A stretch of DNA of 64,000 nucleotides from assembly GCA_038380795.1 (NCBI GenBank), contig CM076268.1, forward strand, positions 30,761,501 to 30,825,500, in the 5' to 3' direction. Both the position numbers and the translations under genes were made by a program. Every line of letters begins with the position of its first letter. Position 1 is the first letter of the stretch. Shown here one piece after another: positions 24,417 through 36,700 of the stretch. Source of the stretch: Pyrocephalus nanus (taxonomy: Eukaryota > Chordata > Aves > Passeriformes > Tyrannidae). The notes below the pieces were generated by a model that had not been told where the DNA came from, did not search any database, and was given only the letters and a program-made list of their open reading frames with translations.

Positions 24417-27304
24417 CTTTTGGGGCATTTAATTGTCTTGCCTTACGTATTAAAAATGGTTGTGCTGATTTGAAAAGTCAGTTCTTGCATAGATTCATTG
24501 TGTTTGGCATTTCATGCATCTCTTACTTACAAAGACAACTTGAAGAACATGTAATCCAACATAAATGCCAGGCTGTGCCAAATCCCAGCTCTCTTTACCC
24601 CTCACAAAGGGAACTGTTGGATTACATCTATGCATATATCGGCAGTGCTCGGAAGGCAGGGATGGAACCTTGCTTCCTAATTACAGTTTCTCTGTTTTCA
24701 GCCTGAAATATAAAAATAAATGAAAAATTGACGTTGGAGGTGGTTATTAAACCACACAATTATGATATAAGCATGGGATTAGAGTAATTTCAGTTGAGCT
24801 TTACAAGCAGCATACTGTAGGTATTATCTTTTACCATGTTCTGTCTGTTGAAGCTAAAATGAGATTCAGAAATACAGCATCTCCATTCCCTAATATCTCA
24901 CTTAAATACTTTTAGAAATTATGTTGTTTTTTCGTAATTTTAAAGGAATGTGATCCACATTTTGAGCTTTGCTTCTCCTAAGAGTAAACTCTTTCTGATC
25001 ATATCTATGAAAAATACTCGGCAATGTTCACTAAGCCCACCATTAAATGGCAAATATTAGGTTTTGCTGGAAGAAAAAAATAGTTCTTCTTTGGGCTTGC
25101 ATTTTATTAGGGGTTGGTCTACTTTGATTTCTCTTTTTTCATGAGGGCGTGGTTGAGGAATAAAGTCTTTGTTCCAGGAACACTCTGTTTGTCTTTCACT
25201 AAACAAATCTTCAGTTTATTCAGCCTTTGTTCATTCTTAGATGTATCTATTGAACTGGAGTGAAAAAGGAAAAAAAAAATACTCACTGAAGTTGCACAAG
25301 CATGTATAAAAGTGATCCTGTAAAAAATTACTTGATTTTAATTTATGCCAGGGGTTTGAGTTTAAGTCGTCAGTTGTCAGGGGTACAAAGTTTGTGTAAT
25401 TCTGTGCAGGGACTTACAGCACATTTGTCTAGAAACTAATGGTTTACTACAAAGGCATGTGGGACATACATTTATATACACCCTGTTTAAAAAGCTGACC
25501 ACATCCTGGCATAAGAAAAGTGCTGTCAGATCGACAGATTCAGCTCACCGCTATCTGCACAAAGGTATAAAGTAGTAATAACTGTCAGGCAGGCGTACGT
25601 GGAACTCTCGAAGGAGCTAAAGGACAGATCATGTGCTTGTTAATTCCTAGAACAGTTTTCCTGATCTGATTTTTAGAGTTTCCTAATAAAGAAGAGAGAG
25701 CCTTATTCCCAGGAGCAGTGTAGGCTTATAGGATACTTGTTGAAATGAAGAAAATCCTGACCACATCCTTATTGACCAGAAGAGGGTTTAAGGCCATAAA
25801 TTTTATTTTCCTAGAAAAGTAATGTCAGTGCCGTTTACCAAAATGTTTTACTGTTACTCTTTTGTTCTTTGTTTGTTTGGTTGGTTGGTTTGTTTCACAC
25901 AAATTGTTTTATGTCCCCACCTACACCAGAATGGTGGGGAGAGTTCTGAGTTTTTAAAAGGGATGACTTTCAGGAGCTGTGCTTGTAAAAACTACTTCGC
26001 AAGTGCGTCTGCTGTGTTGATTTTTTTTTTGTGCATTGCATTCATCTGCAGTGATGACATTCTAGGTGATATATCTGCTTCCAGAGACTTCTTAAAATTT
26101 AGCCTTTTATGTGTCAACATTTCCATTGCCTCACACGAATCTAGATGAGTTGTGCCATCGTATTTAGTTGGGGAGAACTGATGTGACATTTCTCTCAATG
26201 TCTGAAGTGATTTTTACTTTAAGGGTAAGAATGATGATTTTGGGATTGGTAATAGGATTAAATAGTAGACCTTTTGTCTCTAGGAGAAGAAATAGCTTAG
26301 TTATTCAGTAATCAGAACACAGCAGAAAAGGTAAAGTGAATGCTCTTGCATTGTCTTCATTGGCATACTTGGAAAGACATGCTCTGAGGAGATAAATGAG
26401 CATAAGAAGAAGTGCTGTTCAGTACTGGCTGCATACCTGCAATTGAGAAGTTTCTCATGTTTACATCTCTGGTTGGGTTTTTTTGCTCTTGGCTTTCCTG
26501 CTGGTTATTATATGATGACACTTGATTGTGATATTGCAAAATCTGCTGCCTTTACACATAATGTCATCTAAAACCTGGAGGAATGGAAAGGTCTGAGCTC
26601 TAGATTGCTTTACATTTTGAGCCCACATTTCGGCAGTACAAGCTGTTCTAAAATTCATTTGCTCGTTATGCTCTGTAGGTGTTTTATTGAGTCCTGCTGC
26701 ATTTGCAGTTAATGTGAGGAAAGTTACTTCCACCTGTTGGGGTTTAGCAGCAATGACCAGGTCAGACCAGCCCACCTCCCTGGCCAAGGGGCCCCTTGGT
26801 AGTACCAGTACTGGGTACTTCAAAGCAGAGTTAATAGCTGTATGCTCTGGGGCTTGTATATTATTATTTTTTAAAGATGTTAGCTGCTGTAAACATGAGT
26901 GCAGTAAAGTTGTGTGGGGAACTGAGTGAAAATGACAGATAATATTTCTATCAAAGCAGCCAAGTTGGCAAAGTATGGAGAACACTTTCATTCAGGCCCT
27001 TGGCCAGCTTCTGCAGAGCAGTGTTTTCTTGCTCATCCAGGTAGTCCTTGTGAGTAAGCATGGGAGAACTGAACAGAAAGCTAGAAAAAAAAAGCTGTTT
27101 TAATAAACTTCCTTTAAGTTTCTATTTTTAACCTTCAAATTTCTATTTTTAAATTTTCTTTCCAAACTGTGCTATAAAAGATAGGCCTTGAGAAAAGACT
27201 GAACCATGGGCTATGCATTTTCTGAGATACTTGAATTACAGCTCTTGTTTTTTATTTTTCTGACATACTAAGCATGTTTTTGTGTTTTTTTCCTGTTTTT
27301 CCAG

Positions 27305-27535
27305 GTGAGGATGACGAAGATTCAAACCTGCTGATTCTCAGCTACCCCCAGTACTGTCGATACCGTTCCATGCTAAAGCGCATTCAGGACAAGCCTTCGT
27401 CAATACTAACAGACCAGTTTGTTTTAGCCCTTGGAGGCATTGCAGTAACAAGCAAGAACCCCCAAATCTTCTATTGTCGGGATACATTTGATCACCCCAC
27501 CCTCATAGAAAATGAAAGTATATGCGATGAGTTTG
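27305..27535 (+). CDS. ARID5B: ARID5B coding exon 4 (long isoform N-terminal region)
   Basis: This internal exon of 231 nt is recognised by its translation. An acidic start GEDDEDSN is followed by LLILSYPQYCRYRSMLKRIQ, then DKPSSILTDQFVLALGGIAV, and it ends with HPTLIENESICDEF. It corresponds to about residues 168-244 of the human long isoform, with the usual core invariant and changes at the acidic start and at V/T, K/R and F/L positions. The acceptor is TTTTTCCAG ending at 27304 and the donor is G|GTAAGT at 27536. The exon begins with the last two bases of a split Gly codon and ends with the first base of the next codon, so 77 codons' worth keeps the frame. ARID5B binds AT-rich DNA through an ARID domain encoded downstream, and acts in the nucleus with PHF2 to remove H3K9 methylation at target promoters. 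This N-terminal part is absent from the short isoform. Exon number is from memory. Confidence 0.96.
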
Positions 27536-30500
27536 GTAAGTCATGTTACAGCTCTTTTCCATGTCTCTCAAGTAAAGACACGTCTTTTTAAGTGTCCACT
27601 GATTTCCAAAGGGAAGAAGTGATTTCTTTGAAGTGAACCAATGGTATTTAGGATTGAAATGTTAAATACCAAATGTGCTCTTTCCTCTCTGAGACTCAAG
27701 GCTTCTAGCCACTGGTGATCTCAGTGTTGCAAGTTGAGTTTATCACAAAGGTATGTTACATGGGTAGAGCACAACTACTTGGTATGAGTGAAAGCATACC
27801 TTGTCTGGGTTTGAAATTCGCCTACCTTAACTATTCAGTTGTAGCCTGTGTCTTTCCAGAAGCTTTACCAAGTGTGTTGGGTTTTTTTGAAGTCATTATT
27901 GGTGCAATATGCTAAAAAATGCAAAATAGGAGACAGTCCCTGTGTGTCCAGTTGGTGTTGCAGAGCACTCACCAGCCATGCAAACGCTCCCAGGGCCCTG
28001 TTCAAATGTCAGCTGTAACTGGTGTGTTTCAGAGAGAACTGCAAGATTTGACACCTGATAGCAGCCAGGTGATTTCACATGCTTTGTTTTTGGTGTCAGA
28101 CCAACCCAAGGGCAGCGGATGTGCTGTGGATGTGTGGCAGAGTGCACACTGTGTAGACACCTAGGGTAAACTCTAGTGATGGGTGCAGCGTGGTTTCGTT
28201 AGCTGTGTACCCGTGCTGTGAGAATGAAGTTTTATTACCCATATCACCTGATGGAGGAGCACTGCAGCTAATGCTAGAAAAGTCTGTTTGCACAGTGGTG
28301 GGTACACCTTTGCATGGGAGACCCCCTACATCTCTGCAAGGAAGCTCTTGTGGTCTCTTAGAGGGCAAATTTCTGATTATGCCTTAAACGTGTAATAATG
28401 AGAATGACAGGGAAGGGTTTCAGTGATTCCTGTGATGGGAGAGTCATCTCCCTATTTTTCCAAACTCAAGTGTGCTGGCTTTGAGCTTGGTGCCCAGTTC
28501 AGGCCTTGTTGTGTTGGCAGAGAAACGCTGACCCAAACTGTGTCATTGGGGCATTTTGCAAGATGGTGCTCCTGTGCTGCTCTACTACTCCATTCCCAGC
28601 AGGCAGATGAGATCTTTCCTCACATAGTGTTGCCACTGGAGCACATGACTGCTGGGAGTAGGTTTAGTTTTGTGCTGTCAAGCTTTTTCAGGATCAGGCC
28701 CAAACTGTCAAGTCTGCTCACACTCACACAAAACATTATAGACTTTGAATGAACCACGAATAAAAGTGTTGCTTGCTCTTAGGGGGTGGGGGCGGTGAAA
28801 AAAATGAATGAAATGCCCTGGAAGTTTGGTCCAATAAACACAATAGTATCATGTTGATTTTTATTTACTCTGAGCTCCAGCTCAGAATATAAAGTTCAGT
28901 TTTAATTGACTCTCCTTTTTATATGGGAAAGGTTATTTTAGGCTTGAAGGCGTTTGATGAGCCTACCATCTGCTTTCTGTGGAGTATTTTATTCAGGGTC
29001 ATTCCTTGATTACAGGTTTGTCGAAATAGTTGGATCCATAATGTAAGTGTATCATGGATTATTAGTAATAGATGAATCAAAGAGATGTGGAGTGATGCAG
29101 AAACTACGCTTAGTGAACCATAGCAAGTGCTTTGTTCAGTCTCTGAAAGCAAACTATGCCATTCTCTTGACCTTTGCAAGGCAATTATCTCATTATCAAA
29201 CCAGAGCTACAGAAACCTTAGCCATAGAAATGACTAATATGTATTTAAAATTTAGTTTGGTTTAAGAAGGAGATTTTTTTTAAATCCCTATTAAAAACAA
29301 AAAACAAAACCAAACAAAAAACCCCCACAAAACTACTGTTTAAAAGTATTTGTTATGAAAATAATGATGTGGTAAAACTTGTAAACCCTGCTGTGTTAAG
29401 AAGAAAAAACTGGCCAATGTGTGCTTCCATATCTGTATTGCAAAATGTATGGTGTCAGTTATACTACCTTTGTTGAAGACAACAGGCAAAATACTATTTT
29501 ATCCATTTCCTTGCTGGCAGGACAACAAAATGTACAACACTTTGTTATACAAACAGTTTACATTGATACCATGTAGATTGATGTCACATGTGGAAAGTGA
29601 TGACTGGGAAGGCTAAACAGAGGCAGGGTGGGACAGTAGATAAATGGATTGCTCTAAGGCACTGGTATTTATCAGTCAAATCTGAGGGGATACCAGATTA
29701 CAGAAGTGTGACTAAAATTCTGAAAAGGTGTCTGTAAGGAGATCCGGTACACATTTAATTTGAAGGTTATTTTTTACCTTACAAGTGAAAGAAGGCTGCG
29801 GAAGGAACAAGATAGGAGTGTGTGTTTCACCATTGCCTGAAATTCTCCCAGCTCTAAAGTGAATACAAAATTTGGGAAGTACAGTCTATTGATGTCTTTA
29901 TGTGGGAAACACTGGTTTCTGATATGGATGCCAGGTCTTCTTTAGAAACCTTGCTGCTGAGGAAAGTGTTTCAAGTTCTTTGCACGTTGGAGTACTGTGC
30001 AGCAGATACAGCATGTCACAAGTGAGACACCAGAAACACCTTTGCAAAGAGCCCCAGCTGTTGTCCTTGTTAGGCACTTTTCATAGAGAGAAATGTTTTT
30101 CCAGGAAATAATCTCTTTACTTTCATTATAGATTTATAACACAAACTGTTTTGTTCATCTCTGACTTCTTTTCATACTTCCCTGCCTATTTTCCCCTCTT
30201 CTGTAGAGTTTAAGGAAAAAAAAAAAAAAGGGGCAGGAAATGAGGAAGAAAAATTAAATTTTCTTGACAATAAGTAATGCTGTTTTGGTGTGTGACTTTT
30301 TAAAGTAGAAGGTGTATGTAGATGCTGTCTGTGAGCTCCCACATATACGGCTGGAAGAGATGCTGCGATGCTTTGGGCAGTCCCGGGTGGATGTTCTCCG
30401 TGTTTCCATAAAACTTCTGTAAGGCTCAGGCTGTGCTAAGCTTCCCCTCCAGCCTGGGCTACCACAACCAGTGCTGCTGCTGACACCACATCTGCCTGTG

Positions 30501-33500
30501 GCTGCTTGTGTCCTGCCTGTGTGCTGCTGTATGGCACATGCCCCAGGGGTTTGGGCAGGAATATTCAGGACCGATTTTCTTACACGGTTCTTTTCTGATT
30601 CTCCTCTGCCTTGGTTCAGAGTGCCACCACATCCCATCTAGGGGGCTGCTGGAGCTGAAGAATCAGCTCAGCAGCTAGAAGGCTCGAGCATTTGCAGCCT
30701 GCCAGGGAAGGACTTGCTCTCCATTTAGAGAGGAAAGACTGCTGTGAGTGGGAAGCCTCCTGCTCCCCTTCTTGTTGATTCAACGACTGATGGGTTAATC
30801 TAACTACCTTGGAGGGTTCCCCTCCAGAATGCAAATAGGCTCAAAGGCTTGCTTCTGTTCAGAAAGCAGAAGACATAAACCATGCTTGGATGTCTTGATG
30901 GCCCAAGTTCATGGCTATGACCGCAGTCAGAGGGTACGCATATTCTCCTCCTGAAACAAAAGCAATTAGAGGTCCTCACTAGCGTGAAGCAGTCCAGGTG
31001 GATAATGAAATGAACATGAACAATGAAAATGAACAATTCATTTCTCTTCAGCTGAAGACATTTTTCCAAATCTTTTTCATTTATCAGCTGCTTGGGTTAC
31101 TGTTACTGAATAACTTTTATAAGTGCATGTAATTTACTGGCATCTGCTGTGTGGTCATACATGCTGCAAGAGAGAAGGAATGAAAAAAACAAGGTTCCTA
31201 ATAATTTTCATTATAGACCAAAGAGCTCTAGCTGGAGGCAAAGCTGCCTGTGAGTGTTCAGAAGGTCTGTCTGAAGGTCACTGGGCATAAATCAGTGTGC
31301 ACTTGTTGCTAGAGCAGCACATGTCCTCTATGTTTGCTTGTCTGAGGAAGGTGACTTGTCCTACCAGGCTTGTGACAGCTTCATGGTGTGGAGTGGCTTC
31401 CAAGGCACACTGGTGAGTGTGGATTCTTCGTGATCCTGCTGTGGGCTGTGTTGCCAAATGCACATGGGCCCTACAACACACAGATGTGTCTGTCAGCCCA
31501 ACCTCCACTTTCTTCAGGCTTGGGGACTCACAGGGCAGCAGCAGGAACAGGAGTGCAGCTTAGAATCAGGAAGTTCAGGTGCTTGGGTGATGGTGGATTT
31601 CTACGGCTCCATCAGCTTCACCAGGTGAAAATCTCTCATAGAGAGATTTGTCATGGTGCTTTGCTACATAAATGTTATAAATCCTGCCTGCTTAAGATGA
31701 ACCAGAAGTCTCTCTTTCATTTTGTGAGCACAGGGTTGCTTTTTCTATAAACAGGAGTGTGAGAGAAAACTAAATACAGTATTTCCTCTCAATTTTTGAA
31801 CTCTATTTGGTAAATTTTGGATCATTATTTTTATAGCATGCTGGGTCCAGTATGCCATTAAACAAGCTATTTGGTCTCTGGGGTACTGTAAACACATGTT
31901 CACCCCCTAAAGAAGGTTAAAAGTTTTGATTTTACATATAAAGGCCAATTTTTTATAAAAAAATTCATACCAAAAAGTGAGAGAACTACATCCTGCTGTG
32001 GTATCAATATAATTTCTTCCTCTGAAAAATTAAGCCTTCATTTTACCATATCGCAAGCAATGCAATAGGAAACTTCTAATTGAAAAAAAACTGTGTCCAA
32101 AAGAGCATTGCAGTCCCCACTTACTTCCTCTCCCCAGCCCAAACTCCATGATATATTACTTGCTAGGGGAAAATTAATCTACATTAAAAACAAAGCAAAC
32201 CTCAAAACCTTCAATAAGTCATCTGTCCCTGTAAAACAATGAAGGAAACAGTTTCTCTCACTTCCAGGACTGGCAGGGAGTGGTTAGGAATGGGGGGTGA
32301 TTTACCAGTCCTCACAGACACTGGTGTTTCTGAGCCAACAGTTCCACGAGGACTTACCTTCTGTCTTGGCATTGACCAGGAAGCACCATGAAGGAGAAAG
32401 GATTCTTTAGGGATAGGTCATGTGCCAGAAAAATTGTGTGGGATGAAAGCTGATGACTTCAGGGCATAGAGTGGTACCATTAGTCCTGGTGTAGCTGAAA
32501 TTTGGTCTTTCTTCTCATTATGCATCTCAGTTTACAGAAGTTTGTGACTCACAGATAAAATCAGTTGTTTAGGGGAAAAACATAACAAAATAAAACCTTG
32601 GCAGGGAATGAGACCTAAAAAAAAAAAAAAAAGACGAAAGAATGTTTCCAGTCTAAATGAAATACAGTTTTCCTGTTGGTGACTTACTTTATTTGTGTGA
32701 GTCGAAGAGTCAAAGTTGGCTTTTCTTTTTAAGCTAGCTCTAGTACACAGTTTGTTCTTGGGCTTGTATGGGGGGTTTTTTAATGCTTTTCAGCTGATAT
32801 GAAGTATCACCATTGTTGGGTACCTGCAGGATAATAAAAGTACCTGCAGTGAAATTCAGAAAAACAGAAGTTTCCATATAGATGCTTTGGGCTTCTTTGT
32901 TTTAATACAGATGTGATGTTAGAGTGGGATTGATGTTAGTGCTCCTCTGCACAGACTGGAATGTTTAAAGCATTTAGAAAGGCAATAGGAAGAGTATGAA
33001 GACTTTTTATTAGCGTGGATATTGGGACCTCCTCAGATGGAGCTTTATGGTGGCATCTCCAGCAGTCTGAAAAATATGCAAATCTTTTCCAAGGTCCTGG
33101 GCAGGGTGGCTTAGCTAAATATTTCAAATTTTAGGTCTCTCAAAACAAAAACAGGACATAGCTGAAGGGGAAGTAATGATTAATGCATAATAGTGCTATA
33201 TACAATATAGATAAATGTACATTTCCTCTTCCCTCCCAACCCACCTCTGCAAATGTGCAAACATAAGCTTTTAGCTTGAAAAAGCAAATCTGGAAATGTT
33301 CTGGATTCTGGTCAGACCTCTTTCTTATTTTGTTAATTCAACTGTGGAGCAAGATATTAATGATCCCCAGATGTTGTTTATAATGATTGATTTTTCAGTT
33401 GTGAAAAAATACTTGTAGTTTTTTTAAACAACTGATATTTTCTAGTGTGCTCTGCAGCATTTGAATAAAATGTCTGAAGGCAGAGCTGTTTATGTGCCCA

Positions 33501-33659
33501 ACATAATTGCTTCTGTTAAGTGATTTCTTCATTCTTAACATTTTTAGCTCTAATTGCTTTTTCCCCATACATCTAAAAATAAATATTTGCAAGTTTTGCA
33601 TTCTGTCACTCATTGAAATGCATAAAATATTTGTATACTCAAAGCAAAATGGCACTGAT

Positions 33660-33775
33660 AAGGGGTCACATTCTGCCTTACTTAATGGCGTAAATCCAAC
33701 ATAACTCGATCCACTTCTGTGGCTGTTACTCAATATTTTCACCAGTTAACCCAGGACAGAATCTCACCCAATGTT
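33660..33775. repeat. Decayed near-palindromic amniote repeat, copy 2
   Basis: CACATTCTGCCTTACTTAAT, then GGCGTAAATCCAACATAACT, CCACTTCTGTGGCTGTTACT and GGACAGAATCTCACCC follow the same pattern as the copy at 3394, and are the best preserved of the three. Confidence 0.6.
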
Positions 33776-36700
33776 AACAGCAAGCTGTTAGGTGAACATA
33801 AGCAAAGTGTAGTAAAGTAAGATAAAATACTTTCCTGTCTGCAAGAACTTCGATAGAAACAAATGCTGTTAGCTTCTACTCTTTTTTTTTTAAGTACATT
33901 TTCACTAGCAACCATAGTTGTAAACAGGATAAATATTAAGATAGATTATTTTTCACTTTATAATCAAAACTTCTTTATGAAGGACACTGATTTTATTTGG
34001 GCTGTGTGTTCCTGCTGCCCTGAGGAAGGCAGCAGATGCTGAGTGGAGGGCCATGTGCTGCATGAGGAGGCATCAGGGCTGTGAACTGTGGAGTGTCCAG
34101 TATGGCCCGGGCTGGGACAGCTTTTTGGCTCTCATGGGATGGGAGGTGAGATGTCCTCACTGCTGCAGGGCCCCGTGGCACTGCTGAGAGCCTGGCTGTG
34201 CCCGCTTCCCACTGGCACTTTTAACTGGTTTTTAATTTTTAACTTGGTGACTGTGATGGTGTTGTGGGGTTTGCATGTTTTACCAGCCAGAGTTTGGCAG
34301 AGAATGGAATGTATAGTTCCAGCAAACAAAGGGTTTGCAAGTGAGCTGCTCTTCTGTGCCTGATAAATGTAACTCATCACGTGTCTTTTGTCATCTATTA
34401 CGCACACGTCTGTTTTATGGGTGTCCGTTCAATAAATGATTGTAGATATAAATTACTAACTCCTCCTATATAAGATTTCCACTCGATGGCTAGTTTTACA
34501 GTTCAGCTGTCAGAATCACTTTTTGTGACTGTAGAGAAAAGTAACCCAAGCTGCATTCATGGTGCATGTGAGCCACGACCATCATAGATGTTCTCATTTC
34601 TGGAGCCATCTATTTTGCAGTATGTGTTCCCCTGGCTTTGATGCCTCCCTTGGACCACCAGGCCTACCCAGACTCCTGAGATGTCTCAGAAGTTTCAGTC
34701 CACCAGCATCCCAAGCCTGGCAAGCAGCATGAGGTGCCAGGGCTCAGCAGTGGCAGCAAGCAGAGGAGGGTCCAAGGAAGGGCCCCCACTCCTGTACAAT
34801 GGAAAAGTGAAGTGGTTTATGTCAGAATATGGTCACATTCTTCTGATTAAGCCCACTCAAAAAAGACAACATTGTAATATTTTCCAATGACTGTTTATCA
34901 CGAATTACGTCAGCCTTAGTTTAAATTGCTATTATTTCTCCTTAATGCTTCTTGGTGCCTGCATAATTTACAGCATTGGCATCTGTGGGACTATGAAATA
35001 ACCTTTCACAACCACCATACAATAGTAAAGAACATGAAGTTTTTGTTGTTAATTATTATGAGACTCCTTTAACTTTTTTACAAAGTGACATAAAATATTG
35101 TTGAGGTATTTATGGGGAAAGCTACTTTTACGTGGATCTATTTTGCTTCTGGCTAGTTCTTAACTAAAGCAGTCATTTGTGGTTATTATGCCTAGGGAGA
35201 TATTATGTCAGAACTGGTTTAAGAGTATTATTATGTATCACATGTCATATATTACATGTCAGCACTTGAGGCTGTCTTTCAATAAAAACAAATGTAATTT
35301 TAGTTAATGGTCTTTTAGGTATAGGCCATTTGTAAACTTACCTGAATTCATTTGAGGGTATACTAAAAAGCTTTGTTCTCCAGGAGTGCACTTGGGTAAT
35401 TTCATTTTGGCTTCAGATGGAATTTCCAAAATATTTATCATTATTTCAATCAGAGGGTGCTGCCTCTAAAAAGCAAATAGTTTCCCAATACCGAGGTTAA
35501 TGTACACATTTTAAGGAGCTGTAACTGTTACTCATTACTTTGTTTACTTTTCCCCCTTCGGAGCTCACGCTTCCCAGGTTCCCCACTGGTCAGGCTGATA
35601 GTAGTATCCCAGGCAACTAAGCCACCTAATGATGATCCTTCGCTGTGCCGCTTAAATGAATAGTTTATACCTTCTAGATAATCCGTGGGTGAAGTGGGGG
35701 CGGGTTGGGGGAGAAATTAAAGGTTGCAGGCTAGTTTTAGGTTTCCTTGAAGTTTCATTTCAAACTTGAAAAATGCAAACAAAGCAAACTTCGAATTAAT
35801 GTGTCATTCCCCTTGGTTCCAAATACTGTGCATATTTTCCAGCACTTACTTATTTAAAGCAAGAAATGAAGCATATAGGGTGTGCCAGAAAGTTTACACA
35901 AAGAATGAAAACACAAAAATGACTCACGTGAACTTTTTTCTGTTGTGTTTCTTTTTTTTTTCTTAATGCATAATTATTTAATTACCGGTAGGAAAAAAAA
36001 AAAAAAGACAAAAAAACCCAAACGATTATGTGACTTCTCTCTCTTTCCTCCCACCCCCAAATCTGTGTTTGAGCACCATAAAAATGATTAAAGCCTGTAT
36101 TTGTCTCTAGTTGCATTTTTCTCCATGGGACTGCTGGTTTTGGTGACTCTGTTGTAAGGAATTGAAACCGTGCTGGGCAAAAAAAATCAGTTTCTGTCCC
36201 CCTGTAAAAGCACAGACTGAAGATGTGAAGATGCAAACATGAAACTAAAAAAGCGAGCAAAGAGCAGGGTGAGCATTTCGTGTGTTGCTAAGGTGAAATT
36301 TAATAAGGGGAACATAAAATGGAGCTAAACTTGCCTGGATGCCGTGAGATTTTTTAATATTAGGCAGCATGCTTGATTTCCCTGGAAATGAGTGAGCAAT
36401 CTGAATTTAGAGTTGTTTGGCAGGGGGAGGGAGTGTTTCGTTCTCTTTTTCAATCAAAGGCATTTCACAACCCGATTGCATGTGAAAGGGGAATCTATCC
36501 TTACGTAAGAATGTAACAAACTTTTCTGCTTAATGAATGAATATTAGGTATTTCGGGAGCCCATAAAAGATGGTAAAAGAGGGAGACAGAGCTGACGTCT
36601 TAGAGATTTTAATAAAGATTGAAGTTAGTAGTGAAAAGGTCAAAGTGCCATTTGTTGAGCCCCTGCTCCTGGCACGGTTTCAAAGCTCGCAGTGCTGACT

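Larger units (their letters stand above)
1..27304 (+). other. ARID5B: ARID5B upstream intron (intron 3), 3' part
   Basis: This is the intron before the first exon in the window, and its 5' end lies outside. It ends in a good acceptor: a branch-point-like TACTAAG at 27266-27272, a T-rich tract, then CCAG at 27301-27304. I find no sequence resembling the preceding ARID5B exon (the part with VKLEDLVKWVHSDFSKW in mammals), and no open frame that looks like a conserved protein. All long frames here are of a length and composition expected by chance. The intron holds two MIR-type SINE remnants, one decayed near-palindromic repeat, homopolymer runs, a G-rich tract and a CpG cluster, listed separately. 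The rest looks like unique intronic sequence, in which I see no further structure. The human counterpart is known to contain enhancer variants linked to leukaemia risk; whether any are conserved here is not visible. Confidence 0.85.

Noticed and set aside
26461..26991. Open frame of 176 codons on the minus strand, just upstream of exon 4
   Set aside because: It has no recognisable domain, low-complexity composition and no promoter or splice pattern. One frame of this length is expected by chance in 64 kb of six-frame sequence.
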